Source of the DNA: WHSV01 sp050693935
GTDB taxonomy: Bacteria; Actinomycetota; CADDZG01; WHSQ01
Direction: 5' to 3'
DNA length: 64,000 nucleotides
NCBI GenBank assembly: GCA_050693935.1
Contig: JBOGWU010000269.1
Coordinates: 1-64,000, forward strand
Numbering within the stretch: the first letter of the stretch is position 1; each line of letters starts with the position of its first letter. The position numbers were made by a program, and so were the translations under genes. Positions 15,433 through 23,762 of the stretch are shown in pieces. The notes beneath the pieces were generated by a model that was not told where the DNA came from, made no database searches, and saw nothing but the letters and a program-made list of their open reading frames with translations.

Positions 15433-15490
15433 GGCTCTCCTCCTTGAGGGCTTAGTGGCCCACCGGTGCCGTGCCATCATAGGAGCCTCG

Positions 15491-16309
15491 ATGACGAAGC
15501 TTGCCGTTCTAGGCTGCGGAAAGATGGGCGAAGCGCTCGTCGCGGGCGTCCTCGCCAGCGGCTGGCGCGCGCCCAGGGACATTTCTGTCACCGCACGTCG
15601 CGAGCAACGACTTGATGAGCTTGCCGGGCGGCACGGAGTGGAGGTCACGCTCGACAATTCGGTCGCCGTGGCTGGGGCCGAGGTCATCGTGCTCTCGGTC
15701 AAGCCGCAAGACACCGAGTCTCTGCTAAGCGACATCTCTCCGCACGTCGTGTCCCAGCAGACCGTGCTGAGTGTCATCGCCGCGATCCCGACGAGTCTCA
15801 TCGAGGGGCGGCTGGGCTCGTCGGTCCCCGTGGTACGAGCGATGCCCAACACTCCGTCGATGGTGCACGAGGGCATGGCGGGCATCGCGCCGGGTCGCCA
15901 CGCCGACGAGGCTCACCTCAAGCTGGCTCGCGAGGTGCTCGAGCAGGTCGGCAGGGTAGTTACGGTTCCCGAGAGCTACCTCGATGCGGTGACCGCAATT
16001 TCGGGCTCCGGACCCGCCTATTTCGCCTTGCTTGCAGAGGCGATGATCGAGGCGGGAATTCTCCTGGGCCTGTCGCGCGAGATCTCAACCGACCTCGTGA
16101 TCCAGACCATGTTGGGATCGGCGAAGCTCTTGCGGGACGAGAAGATGCATCCCGTGGAACTGCGCGAGATGGTGACCTCGCCCGGGGGCACGACCATCAG
16201 GGCGATTCGCGTGCTCGAGCAGTCTGGTGTGCGCGCCGCCTTCCTCAACGCTATCCAGGCGGCGATGGAACGGTCCCAGGAGCTGGCCGAAGGGGAACCC
16301 ACCGCTTAG
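15491..16309 (+). CDS. proC: Pyrroline-5-carboxylate reductase
   Basis: Last step of proline synthesis, NAD(P)H-dependent. The N-terminal Rossmann motif G-C-G-K-M-G, V-K-P-Q-D near residue 70, R-A-M-P-N-T-P near 117 and the C-terminal S-G-S-G-P-A-Y and S-P-G-G-T-T motifs are intact; 272 residues is the usual length. AGGAG lies five bases before the ATG. The stop TAG overlaps the GTG of the GNAT gene. It is divergent from proline dehydrogenase, so opposing steps of proline metabolism share an intergenic region. The M. tuberculosis homologue Rv0500 also lies just upstream of an excisionase-type HTH/bS22 pair. Confidence 0.95.
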   Translation: MTKLAVLGCGKMGEALVAGVLASGWRAPRDISVTARREQRLDELAGRHGVEVTLDNSVAVAGAEVIVLSVKPQDTESLLSDISPHVVSQQTVLSVIAAIPTSLIEGRLGSSVPVVRAMPNTPSMVHEGMAGIAPGRHADEAHLKLAREVLEQVGRVVTVPESYLDAVTAISGSGPAYFALLAEAMIEAGILLGLSREISTDLVIQTMLGSAKLLRDEKMHPVELREMVTSPGGTTIRAIRVLEQSGVRAAFLNAIQAAMERSQELAEGEPTA

Positions 16310-16812
16310 TGGCCCGTCGCGTGACGCCGCCTGACGTCGAGGTCCGGCCGATGGCGCCGGAAGACATAGACGAGTGCGTAGATCTTTTCGAGATCGTCGC
16401 CGCTGAGCGTTATTACATCGGCGCGGAGGCCCCGATCGACCGAGAGGACCGCCGAGCTCGCTTCCTTCGCACCCTGGAATCGACCGAGGACGGGTCCCTG
16501 GTGGCGGTGGCCCCCGGGAGGATCGTCGGCCAGATAGGGCTCAAGAGCATGCGTGGCCTGATCGACATCGGGATGCTCGTCGCTCCCGACATGCGCGGCC
16601 GAGGTATCGGATCGGCGCTGTTGCAGGCCGGCATCGATTGGGCCAGGTCGCACGGCGCCCACAAGATGACCCTCCAGGTGTGGCCCCACAACCAAGCCGC
16701 GCGGGAGCTGTATGCCAAGTTCGGCTTCATCGAGGAGGGCTATCTCACTCGTCAGTGGAAGCGGCGCAACGGCGAGATCTGGGATGCCGTGGTCATGGGG
16801 CTCCATCTGTGA
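16309..16812 (+). CDS. GNAT N-acetyltransferase
   Basis: A 167-residue GNAT protein coupled to proC by a TAGTG overlap. Acetyl-CoA pyrophosphate loop motif R-G-R-G-I-G-S-A-L near residue 100, preceded by the beta-4 strand G-M-L-V-A-P, and followed by W-P-H-N-Q-A-A-R-E-L-Y-A-K-F-G-F, is canonical. It resembles RimJ/RimL or phosphinothricin-type enzymes; the acceptor is unknown. Confidence 0.88.
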   Translation: MARRVTPPDVEVRPMAPEDIDECVDLFEIVAAERYYIGAEAPIDREDRRARFLRTLESTEDGSLVAVAPGRIVGQIGLKSMRGLIDIGMLVAPDMRGRGIGSALLQAGIDWARSHGAHKMTLQVWPHNQAARELYAKFGFIEEGYLTRQWKRRNGEIWDAVVMGLHL

Positions 16813-16852
16813 GCTGTGTGATCCGGGAGTGCCTGCGGGTACCGTGGACTCA

Positions 16853-17974
16853 ATGAGCGAATCTGTGGCGTTGGTCATGGTGCCCGACCTGGCGCGCCTC
16901 TACGATTTCGGTCCCACCCATCCGCTGCGCCCGGAGCGCGTGCTCGGCACCTTCGAGCACATAAGGAAGCTGGACATGGTGGCGAAGGCGGGAGTCCGGG
17001 AGGTCGAGGCGCGCTCCGCCACCGACGAAGAGGTACTGGCGGTGCACGATGCGGAGTTCGTGAACGCGGTGCGCGACATCGATTCCGGGCTGGCCACCTC
17101 GCAGTTCGGGCTGCAATACGGGCTCGGAACGCCGGACAATCCCGTGTTCGCCGGCATGCACACCGCGGCTGCCGCCGTCTCCGGCGCAACCATCACCGCG
17201 GCCGAGCTGGTGGCTTCCGGCGAGGTGGAGCGTGCCTTCAATCCCGCGGGCGGGCTGCACCACGCGCGGCGGGCCGAGGCGTCGGGTTTCTGTATCTACA
17301 ACGATCCTGCGGCCGGGATCGCGAGGGTGCTCCAAATCCATCCCGAATGGCGCGTCATGTACATCGACGTGGACGTTCATCACGGCGATGGGGTTCAGTG
17401 GATCTTCTACGACGACCCGCGGGTGCTGACGCTGTCGCTCCATCAGAGCGGCCGCTATCTCTATCCGGGGACCGGCTTCGAGGACGAGACCGGGACCGGT
17501 GACGCGATTGGAACCTCGGCCAACCTGCCGCTCCTGCCGTTCACCTGCAACGACGACTACCTGTGGGGGCTCGAGACGATGGTGAACGCACTCGCGGAGG
17601 CGTACAAGCCGCATTTGGTGATGACTCAACTGGGAGCCGATACACACCACGATGATCCTCTCGCGAATCTCGGCCTGACCATGGAGGCGTATCCGGCCAT
17701 AGCGAAGGTCCTGCGTGAGGCCATCCAGGCCCATGGATCGGGTCGCTGGGTAGCAACCGGTGGGGGTGGCTACCAGGCCGAGACGGTAGTGCCCAAGGTA
17801 TGGACCATGCACTTCGCGGAACTGTGTGGCATCGCCGAGGTCGTGCCGGAGTCGTGGCTGCGCGACCGCGCTCCGGACGAGGTCTCTCGCCGCTACACGG
17901 ACTCCGTCAAGCAATCGGTCGAGCAGGTGCTGACCGTCTGCGTCCCGCGCCTCGAGGCGCTTACATCGGCATAG
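16853..17974 (+). CDS. acuC: AcuC-like histone-deacetylase-fold amidohydrolase
   Basis: Zinc-dependent deacetylase of the class I HDAC/AcuC group, which in bacteria removes acetyl groups from lysines (for example on acetyl-CoA synthetase) or from small acetylated amines. The 373-residue protein carries P-L-R-P-E-R-V near 22, G-G-L-H-H-A near 133, F-C-I-Y-N-D near 145, the metal motif D-V-D-V-H-H-G-D-G near 170, and T-G-G-G-G-Y near 302. The start ATG at 16853 lacks a strong ribosome site. It follows two GNAT genes, one of which is co-transcribed, so it could oppose a local acetyltransferase, but that is inference. Confidence 0.88.
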   Translation: MSESVALVMVPDLARLYDFGPTHPLRPERVLGTFEHIRKLDMVAKAGVREVEARSATDEEVLAVHDAEFVNAVRDIDSGLATSQFGLQYGLGTPDNPVFAGMHTAAAAVSGATITAAELVASGEVERAFNPAGGLHHARRAEASGFCIYNDPAAGIARVLQIHPEWRVMYIDVDVHHGDGVQWIFYDDPRVLTLSLHQSGRYLYPGTGFEDETGTGDAIGTSANLPLLPFTCNDDYLWGLETMVNALAEAYKPHLVMTQLGADTHHDDPLANLGLTMEAYPAIAKVLREAIQAHGSGRWVATGGGGYQAETVVPKVWTMHFAELCGIAEVVPESWLRDRAPDEVSRRYTDSVKQSVEQVLTVCVPRLEALTSA

Positions 17975-18001
17975 CCTGCGCAGCCGTTTACCCTTCCGTC
18001 C

Positions 18002-18391
18002 GTGAACGCTATTACCGAGATACATCTCTACGTGGGCTGGACCATCCCGGTCGGATTTCTGATTCTGGCGCTGTGGTCGGGCTGGATCTTCATTCGTAAC
18101 CGCGTTCCTCACGACTGGTACTGGAGCCTGCTGGGGGTGCTGCAGGCGGTGGTGGGCATTCAGTTTCTCGTGGGGGCCATCCTGTTCATCTCCGGTCGTC
18201 GTCCGGTCTTCGAGGGAGCGACCTGGCTCCACTACGTCTACGGAGCCTTCTTTCCCGCGGCGCTGCTGGTGTTCGCCCATCGAGCCGGAAAGGAGCGCTT
18301 CAAACAGGTGCCCTTCGTGCCGTTCGGCATCGCCGCGCTTCTTTGCTTCGGCCTTACCACTCGGGCGCTGATGACCGGTTTGGGCATGTGA
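18002..18391 (+). CDS. Four-helix membrane protein, function unknown
   Basis: A 129-residue protein with four predicted transmembrane helices (about 10-30, 44-63, 76-93, 104-124) and short polar loops. There are no catalytic motifs. It starts with GTG at 18002 and is followed 13 bases later by the MarP-like protease gene, so the two are probably one transcription unit. Confidence 0.7.
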   Translation: MNAITEIHLYVGWTIPVGFLILALWSGWIFIRNRVPHDWYWSLLGVLQAVVGIQFLVGAILFISGRRPVFEGATWLHYVYGAFFPAALLVFAHRAGKERFKQVPFVPFGIAALLCFGLTTRALMTGLGM

Positions 18392-18404
18392 GGAGCCGGC
18401 CCCG

Positions 18405-19592
18405 GTGAACATCGTCGACCTCCTGTTCTTCGTGGTGGCCGCTCTGACCGCGTTCCGCGGTTACCGCAGAGGGTTGCTGGGATTGATCTTCGAACTGGGT
18501 GGGGGGTTCATCGGGCTGCTTGCCGGCGTGGCTCTCGGTCCGCGCCTCGCCAACTCGTTTACCGACCAGAGTGGCCTCGGCGGTGTGTTGATCTCGCTGC
18601 TCACGGTGTTCGTTCTGCTCACGGTGGGGCAGACGGTTGGATACATCGTCGGTCAGCGCTTCGCGACCTTCGCCCACAAGGTCAAGCTGGGAACGCTCAA
18701 CCAGGTCCTCGGCGCGATCGGGGGGGTGGTCCTGGCGGTGCTCACGTTCTGGCTGGTGGGGTCGCTGGTGGCGGCCTCCAGCCTTCGCCCGGTGAACCGG
18801 GCCCTGAGTCGATCGGCCGTGCTGCAAACCCTCGACGACGCGCTGCCTCCGCCACCCAACATGCTCTCTTACTTCAGCCAGTACCTCAACACCTCTGGCT
18901 TTCCACAGGTATTCGCGGGGTTGCCCCGGCCGCTCGGTCCGCCGGTCGACCTTCCCAATCGGCGCACCGCCCAGCAGGCCATCCAAGCAGCGCAACCCTC
19001 TACGGTGCGCGTCACCGTACCTGCGTGTGGGGGCACCCAGCTCGGCAGCGGCTGGATCGCGGCCGATGGAGTCGTGGTGACCAACGCCCACGTCGTTGCC
19101 GGCGGCGAGGACGTGACGGTGCAGACCCAGGCCGAGGAAACCGTTGGCGCCAGTGTGGTGCTGTTCGACCCGCGCACCGACCTTGCCGTCCTGCGACTGG
19201 CCGAGAGCGTTGAGGCTCCGCCGCTGCAGCTAGAGACGACCGGCTTCGACAACGGCGAACCGGGGGCGACGTTGGGTTATCCGGGGAGCGACAACGGTCA
19301 GCTGGACGCCGATCGCGCCGCGATCAAGGATCGCTACGACGCGCTCGGAAAGGATATCTACGGGCGTGGCGACGTTTCACGCGAGGTATACGAGCTGCGC
19401 GCGCAGGTTACTCAGGGAGAATCCGGTGGCCCCTTCGTGCTTCCGAACGGACTCGTTGCGGGGGTCGTGTTCGCCGCCTCGACACAGGACGCCGAGATCG
19501 GCTACGCGCTCACGGGGGCCGAGGTCGTCGACGAGATCAACGAGGGCATCAACTCGGGCGAGCCGGTCGCAACCGGCCCCTGCACCCGCTAG
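18405..19592 (+). CDS. marP: MarP-like membrane serine protease (CvpA + trypsin domains)
   Basis: A 395-residue protein. Residues 1-130 form a four-helix CvpA-type membrane domain; from about 200 a chymotrypsin-fold protease follows with the triad His in T-N-A-H-V-V-A-G, Asp in D-P-R-T-D-L-A-V-L-R-L and Ser in G-E-S-G-G-P. Paired Cys in V-P-A-C-G-G and at the very C-terminus (G-P-C-T-R) match the regulatory disulfide of mycobacterial MarP (Rv3671c), an acid and oxidative stress protease that processes the peptidoglycan hydrolase RipA. The secreted M23 coiled-coil peptidase at 7090-8178 could be a comparable client, but this is inference. GTG start with GAGGAG upstream. Confidence 0.9.
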   Translation: MNIVDLLFFVVAALTAFRGYRRGLLGLIFELGGGFIGLLAGVALGPRLANSFTDQSGLGGVLISLLTVFVLLTVGQTVGYIVGQRFATFAHKVKLGTLNQVLGAIGGVVLAVLTFWLVGSLVAASSLRPVNRALSRSAVLQTLDDALPPPPNMLSYFSQYLNTSGFPQVFAGLPRPLGPPVDLPNRRTAQQAIQAAQPSTVRVTVPACGGTQLGSGWIAADGVVVTNAHVVAGGEDVTVQTQAEETVGASVVLFDPRTDLAVLRLAESVEAPPLQLETTGFDNGEPGATLGYPGSDNGQLDADRAAIKDRYDALGKDIYGRGDVSREVYELRAQVTQGESGGPFVLPNGLVAGVVFAASTQDAEIGYALTGAEVVDEINEGINSGEPVATGPCTR

Positions 19593-19691
19593 CAACGGAA
19601 TGGCTTAGCGAACACCTATTCGAAATCGACGATGAGGTCGAGCAGTAACCGAGTAAGGGATCGCCCACTCGCCGGGCAGGAGAACTCACCT

Positions 19692-20450
19692 CTAGGCGGT
19701 CTGGCCCCCGTCGACCACCAGGGTCGTGCCGGTCACGAAGCTGGCGGCGTCGCCGGCGAGGAACACCGCCGGGCCCACGATCTCGTCCACTCTCCCCAGC
19801 CGTCGCATCGGGATCATGGCCTCCATCGTGTTTCGAGTCCCCTCGTCGCTCCACAGCATCGAGTTGAGGTCGGTAGCGATCCACCCGGGAGCAATTGAGT
19901 TCACTCGGACGTTCGAGGTCGCCAGTTCGCGCGCCACAGCCTGCGTCATCAGGCGCACTCCGCCCTTCGCCGCGGAGTAGAAGGACAGGCCCTCCGCTCC
20001 CTGTAGTCCTGCAACCGACGCGATCTGGATGATCGACCCCCCGCCACCCTCGACCATTCGCTGTGCGGCAAGCTGAGTCGCGTGGAAGACCGCGTCGAGG
20101 TTCAGACGCATGACCTTGTCCCAGCCTTCCGGACGAAGGGTGGTGAGGGGGGCCACGAAGCGGGTTCCACCCGCGTTGTTGACCAGGATGTCGAGGCGGC
20201 CGAGCTCGCCGATGGTCCGGTCGAACAATGTCTCCAGGGCGCCTCGATCGGTCACGTCGGTGGGTACGGCGATAGCTCGGCGGCCCAGGTCCTCGACCTC
20301 CTTGACGAGAGTCTCCAGGTCGGGTTCCGTTCGCGCCGCCAAGGCTAGGTCCGCTCCCGCCTCCGCCATACCGAGAGCGATGGCTCGTCCGATGCCGCGC
20401 GATGCGCCCGTGACGACGCCTACCTTGCCCTTGAGCGAGAACAGCTTCAT
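19692..20450 (-). CDS. Short-chain dehydrogenase/reductase
   Basis: A classical SDR of 252 residues. NAD(P) motif T-G-A-S-R-G-I-G near 14, N-N-A-G near 90, catalytic Ser in Q-I-A-S-V near 143, Y-S-A-A-K near 155 and a C-terminal glucose-dehydrogenase-like V-T-G-T-T-L-V-V-D-G-G are all visible. Sequence resembles 3-oxoacyl-ACP reductase/glucose dehydrogenase members; the substrate is not decidable. It stands alone and is divergent from the next gene. Confidence 0.9.
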   Translation of the reverse strand: MKLFSLKGKVGVVTGASRGIGRAIALGMAEAGADLALAARTEPDLETLVKEVEDLGRRAIAVPTDVTDRGALETLFDRTIGELGRLDILVNNAGGTRFVAPLTTLRPEGWDKVMRLNLDAVFHATQLAAQRMVEGGGGSIIQIASVAGLQGAEGLSFYSAAKGGVRLMTQAVARELATSNVRVNSIAPGWIATDLNSMLWSDEGTRNTMEAMIPMRRLGRVDEIVGPAVFLAGDAASFVTGTTLVVDGGQTA

Positions 20451-20498
20451 GGATCCTCATCCTCAGTTAGTCGGGACAATCGCTACGATTATGTCCCT

Positions 20499-21281
20499 AT
20501 GGCGACCATCACTCTGTCCGACGCGCGCGAAAGGCTGGTAGCGGGAGGGATCACCGGGCCTCATCAGTCGCACACGCGTCGCAATGCGCTTACCAAGATC
20601 AAGGCCATGGTGTCGGGCGACGACGTCGAGTCTCGCTTCGGGATCTCGGGAATCACGACCTACTCGCCGTCAGACGTGCTCGGAATGATGTGTGAGCTCA
20701 CTGGATGTAGCGACGACTTGAACGACTTCACCGGCTACGACGTTATGGACCCAGCCAAGACCGTCGATGCGATCGTGGCCGCGGCGCGGCGATTGCGCAG
20801 CGAGGCAGAGCGCGGAACGACGCTCCTTTGTTGCACCGGGCACCCCACCGGCATGCTCGAGCACAACATCAGGGTGCTCGATGCCTACCGAGCGGCGGGC
20901 GGAAAAGTGGTCACCCTGCGCGAGGGCGACGATTTGGGAATCCGGCGTAAACACTCAGAGATTCGCTACGTCGGCGGAGTGGGCATGCTGGGCGATTGGG
21001 GACAGCTGATGCACACTCACTCGAGCGAGCCGATGGAGGCCTTGCTGGAGGTGGAGGACCATCCGGATTTGGTGATCGGCGACCACGGTTTCGCCGGCGC
21101 AGCCATCGAGCGAGACATCCCCACGGTGGCGATCATGGACATCAACGATCCAGCGCTGGCAATTCCTTGGTCCGAAGGGCGAGATGTGTTGATAGTGCCG
21201 ATGGACGACAACCGGCTGCCGCGCCTTTACGAACCGTCGTGGCTCATCTTCGAGGCAATACTGGCAGGCGACGACATCTGA
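20499..21281 (+). CDS. Actinobacterial conserved protein, putative phosphatase family
   Basis: A 260-residue soluble protein. I recognise it as a family conserved in Actinobacteria and often annotated only as 'phosphatase'. Visible conserved blocks are S-H-T-R-R-N-A near 22, C-C-T-G-H-P-T-G near 110, the central G-G-V-G-M-L-G-D-W-G with H-T-H-S near 167, and G-D-H-G-F-A-G near 194; the His/Asp-rich blocks would suit metal-dependent hydrolysis. TACGAT at 20484-20489 lies nine bases before the ATG and no Shine-Dalgarno is present, so it is probably leaderless. The activity is not established by the sequence. Confidence 0.75.
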   Translation: MATITLSDARERLVAGGITGPHQSHTRRNALTKIKAMVSGDDVESRFGISGITTYSPSDVLGMMCELTGCSDDLNDFTGYDVMDPAKTVDAIVAAARRLRSEAERGTTLLCCTGHPTGMLEHNIRVLDAYRAAGGKVVTLREGDDLGIRRKHSEIRYVGGVGMLGDWGQLMHTHSSEPMEALLEVEDHPDLVIGDHGFAGAAIERDIPTVAIMDINDPALAIPWSEGRDVLIVPMDDNRLPRLYEPSWLIFEAILAGDDI

Positions 21282-21334
21282 ACACCCCCCCGGAACGGAC
21301 TTAATTACACCCCCGACCTGCCGAAACAAGCCTC

Positions 21335-23350
21335 ATGAAAGTCGTTGTTGGTACGTCGCGCCTGCGTCTCGCAGTTCACTGGTGGCTGGCCACGATGGCC
21401 GCCCTCCTTGGGGTCGCAATGGTGGGCGCGCTGACAGAGATCTCATTCGGTGCTCTCGAGGGCTTCGTCTCCAAGTGGTCGTACAACCTGGTGCTGCTCG
21501 GCTCGGCCGCGGCCTGCCTGGCGCGAGGCCTGCTCGTGTCGGCCGGGCGGCGTGGGTGGGTCCTGCTGGGCACGAGCCTCGTGTTGTGGTCGCTGGGCAA
21601 CGTCTACTACTCGGTGGCACTTTGGGACCTCAGCGTCATCCCGGTCCCCTCGATCAGCGACGGCTTCTGGATCGTCTTCTATCCCCTGGCCGGGGTGTCG
21701 GTGGCCTGGCTGGTTAGGGACCGAGTGACCACCTCGGGTCTCTATCTGTGGCTCGACGGCGCGATGGGCGCCCTGGCGGCGGGAGCGGTGGTCGGAGCTC
21801 TCGTGTTCGGACCTCTTTTCGAGGTCGCTTCGGGCCACGCTTTGGCTCTGGCGACGAACTTCTCTTACCCGGTCGGGGACCTGATGCTGATCTCGCTGGT
21901 GGTCGGCGCCATTGGTCTAAGTGGATGGCGCATCGACTCGATGTGGGGATGGCTCGGCGGGGGCCTGGTGCTCTTCGCGTTGGTCGACAGCGTGTATCTC
22001 GTCCAGGTCGCAAACGAGACCTGGCTGCCGGGAAACGTGTTCGAAGCGGGATGGCCGGCCGCGATGCTGTGCATCGCCTTCGCCGCATGGCGACCCCGCT
22101 CGAAGACGAACGAGGTCGACCTCTATGGCACCCGGGTAATCACGATGCCCCTGCTGTTCGCTTCAGTGGCGCTGGCACTGGTGGTCTACGACCATTTCTC
22201 GCGCGTCAATCTCGTCGCCCTCGCCATGGCATCGGCCGCACTGGGCGTGGCCGTCGTGCGGATGACGCTCAGCTTTCGCAAGAACCTAGAGATGCTGGGC
22301 TCCAGCCGGAGGGAGGCGCTGACCGATGCACTCACAGGCCTCGGTAACCGGCGGCGACTGATGTTGGACCTCGAGGCGGCCTGCACGAGGGATGAATCGG
22401 ATCCCATGGCGCTCATCATTTTCGATCTCAACGGCTTCAAGCGCTACAACGACACCTTCGGCCATCCGGCCGGAGACGCCCTCCTTACGAGACTCGGTCG
22501 CCGGCTGGACGCGGCTGCGGGTGGTGATCATGCCTACCGCCTTGGTGGAGACGAGTTCTGTGCCCTCGTCGACTCCAGCAACGTAACCCCGGAGAACATC
22601 GCCACGCGGCTGCTCGCAACCCTGTCCGATAAGGGCAATGGCTTCTCGATCGGTGCAGCGGCGGGGTGGACCGTGATTCCCACCGAAGAAGCGAATCCCT
22701 CCGATGCCCTTCGACGTGCGGACCGCCGCATGTACGAGTCCAAGAATGGAGGACGCGTGTCCGAGGGCAGGCTCGCCGGCAACGTGCTGATGCAGGTCTT
22801 GCAGGAACGCGATCCTCGGCTCCAGGTACACCTCAACGGCGTGGCCTCGCTCGCCGAGAAGGTCTGCACCCAGCTCGGGCTCTCACACACCGAGTCCCAG
22901 AACGTGAGCCTCGCCGCCGAGCTGCACGACGTTGGAAAGGTGGCGGTGCCCGACGAGGTCCTCAACAAGCCCGGACCCCTCGACGACCACGAGATGAACA
23001 TCATTCGCCAGCACCCGATCATCGGCCAGCGCATCCTCGGCGTGTCGCCCGCACTGACCGCGGTGGCTCAGCTGGTGCGATCGAGCCATGAGGCCTTCGA
23101 CGGCAGCGGATATCCCGATAAATTGAAGGGGAATGACATTCCGCTCGGCGCGCGCATCGTTGCAGTCTGCGACGCCTTTGATGCAATGGTGTCCGAACGC
23201 CCCTACCGGGAGGCGATGACCGAGCAAGAGGCCCTCGCCGAGCTGCGGCGTTGTGCCGGTAGCCAGTTCGACCCGGCCGTCGTGAACGCCTTCGCGGTCG
23301 CACTCGTCCGGAGCTCGGATCTCGTAGCACCGGGACCCGCTCTCGTCTAA
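21335..23350 (+). CDS. Membrane GGDEF and HD-GYP dual-domain c-di-GMP protein
   Basis: A 671-residue protein. About ten hydrophobic helices fill residues 1-310 (MASE-like sensor region). A GGDEF diguanylate cyclase domain (about 325-470) has the intact active site R-L-G-G-D-E-F at about 401-407 and no clear upstream inhibitory R-x-x-D. A C-terminal HD-GYP phosphodiesterase domain (about 480-660) has H-D-V-G-K near 530 and D-G-S-G-Y-P near 590. It could both make and degrade c-di-GMP, the ligand of the RsiG-like protein in this window. Both catalytic motifs are complete, so either activity may dominate. Confidence 0.93.
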   Translation: MKVVVGTSRLRLAVHWWLATMAALLGVAMVGALTEISFGALEGFVSKWSYNLVLLGSAAACLARGLLVSAGRRGWVLLGTSLVLWSLGNVYYSVALWDLSVIPVPSISDGFWIVFYPLAGVSVAWLVRDRVTTSGLYLWLDGAMGALAAGAVVGALVFGPLFEVASGHALALATNFSYPVGDLMLISLVVGAIGLSGWRIDSMWGWLGGGLVLFALVDSVYLVQVANETWLPGNVFEAGWPAAMLCIAFAAWRPRSKTNEVDLYGTRVITMPLLFASVALALVVYDHFSRVNLVALAMASAALGVAVVRMTLSFRKNLEMLGSSRREALTDALTGLGNRRRLMLDLEAACTRDESDPMALIIFDLNGFKRYNDTFGHPAGDALLTRLGRRLDAAAGGDHAYRLGGDEFCALVDSSNVTPENIATRLLATLSDKGNGFSIGAAAGWTVIPTEEANPSDALRRADRRMYESKNGGRVSEGRLAGNVLMQVLQERDPRLQVHLNGVASLAEKVCTQLGLSHTESQNVSLAAELHDVGKVAVPDEVLNKPGPLDDHEMNIIRQHPIIGQRILGVSPALTAVAQLVRSSHEAFDGSGYPDKLKGNDIPLGARIVAVCDAFDAMVSERPYREAMTEQEALAELRRCAGSQFDPAVVNAFAVALVRSSDLVAPGPALV

Positions 23351-23396
23351 ACCTGCGCTGAGCAGCACAAACAGGTTGGATTATAGTGATCGGGTC

Positions 23397-23630
23397 ATGA
23401 ACGAAGCCTCGGAGAACGCCCCGCAGATGGACTCAGAAGGCGCGCTGGAGCCGATGGGACGTTTCGTGACCGTGGCGGAGGTTGCAAAGCAGTTGCGGGT
23501 GTCGAACATGACGGTGTATCGCCTGATCAAGGCGGGCCAGATGAGGGCGGTTCGCGTCGGTCGGGGATACAGGCTGCGAGAAGACGACGTTCGCAAGTAC
23601 CTCCAGCAACGCTACATGGACGCCGGCTGA
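23397..23630 (+). CDS. Excisionase-type helix-turn-helix DNA-binding protein
   Basis: A 77-residue MerR-like/excisionase-fold protein: V-T-V-A-E-V-A-K-Q-L-R-V-S-N-M-T-V-Y-R then L-I-K-A-G-Q-M-R-A-V-R-V-G-R-G-Y-R-L. In Mycobacterium the homologue Rv0500A sits between proC and the bS22 gene (Rv0500B), and the same order is kept here with insertions. Despite the family name it is a chromosomal regulator, not a phage gene. TATAGT at 23382-23387 lies nine bases before the ATG with no Shine-Dalgarno, so a leaderless transcript is likely. Confidence 0.88.
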   Translation: MNEASENAPQMDSEGALEPMGRFVTVAEVAKQLRVSNMTVYRLIKAGQMRAVRVGRGYRLREDDVRKYLQQRYMDAG

Positions 23631-23762
23631 GGCCACTAAGGCCACTTTCGCCGGCCCGTCGCTCGCAGCTTCCTTCTCCCGGCGAGGCAGTCGATCGTCT
23701 CGGCGACCGCCCGGTGGTCGCTATGACTGTCATTTACCTGAAGGGCTGATGAGGTTATGGGG

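Noticed and set aside
14518..15885. Extended proline dehydrogenase reading into proC
   Set aside because: The extra 151 codons are antisense to proC and unlike the family; GTG 15432 has a strong ribosome site and gives the normal N-terminus.
16850..18412. 520-codon minus-strand frame opposite acuC
   Set aside because: The plus-strand AcuC protein has all catalytic motifs; the antisense product has none and no plausible start.
23397..23630. Excisionase-type HTH gene as evidence of a prophage or integrative element
   Set aside because: No integrase, attachment site or phage gene is nearby, and the gene sits in a conserved actinobacterial order beside bS22.
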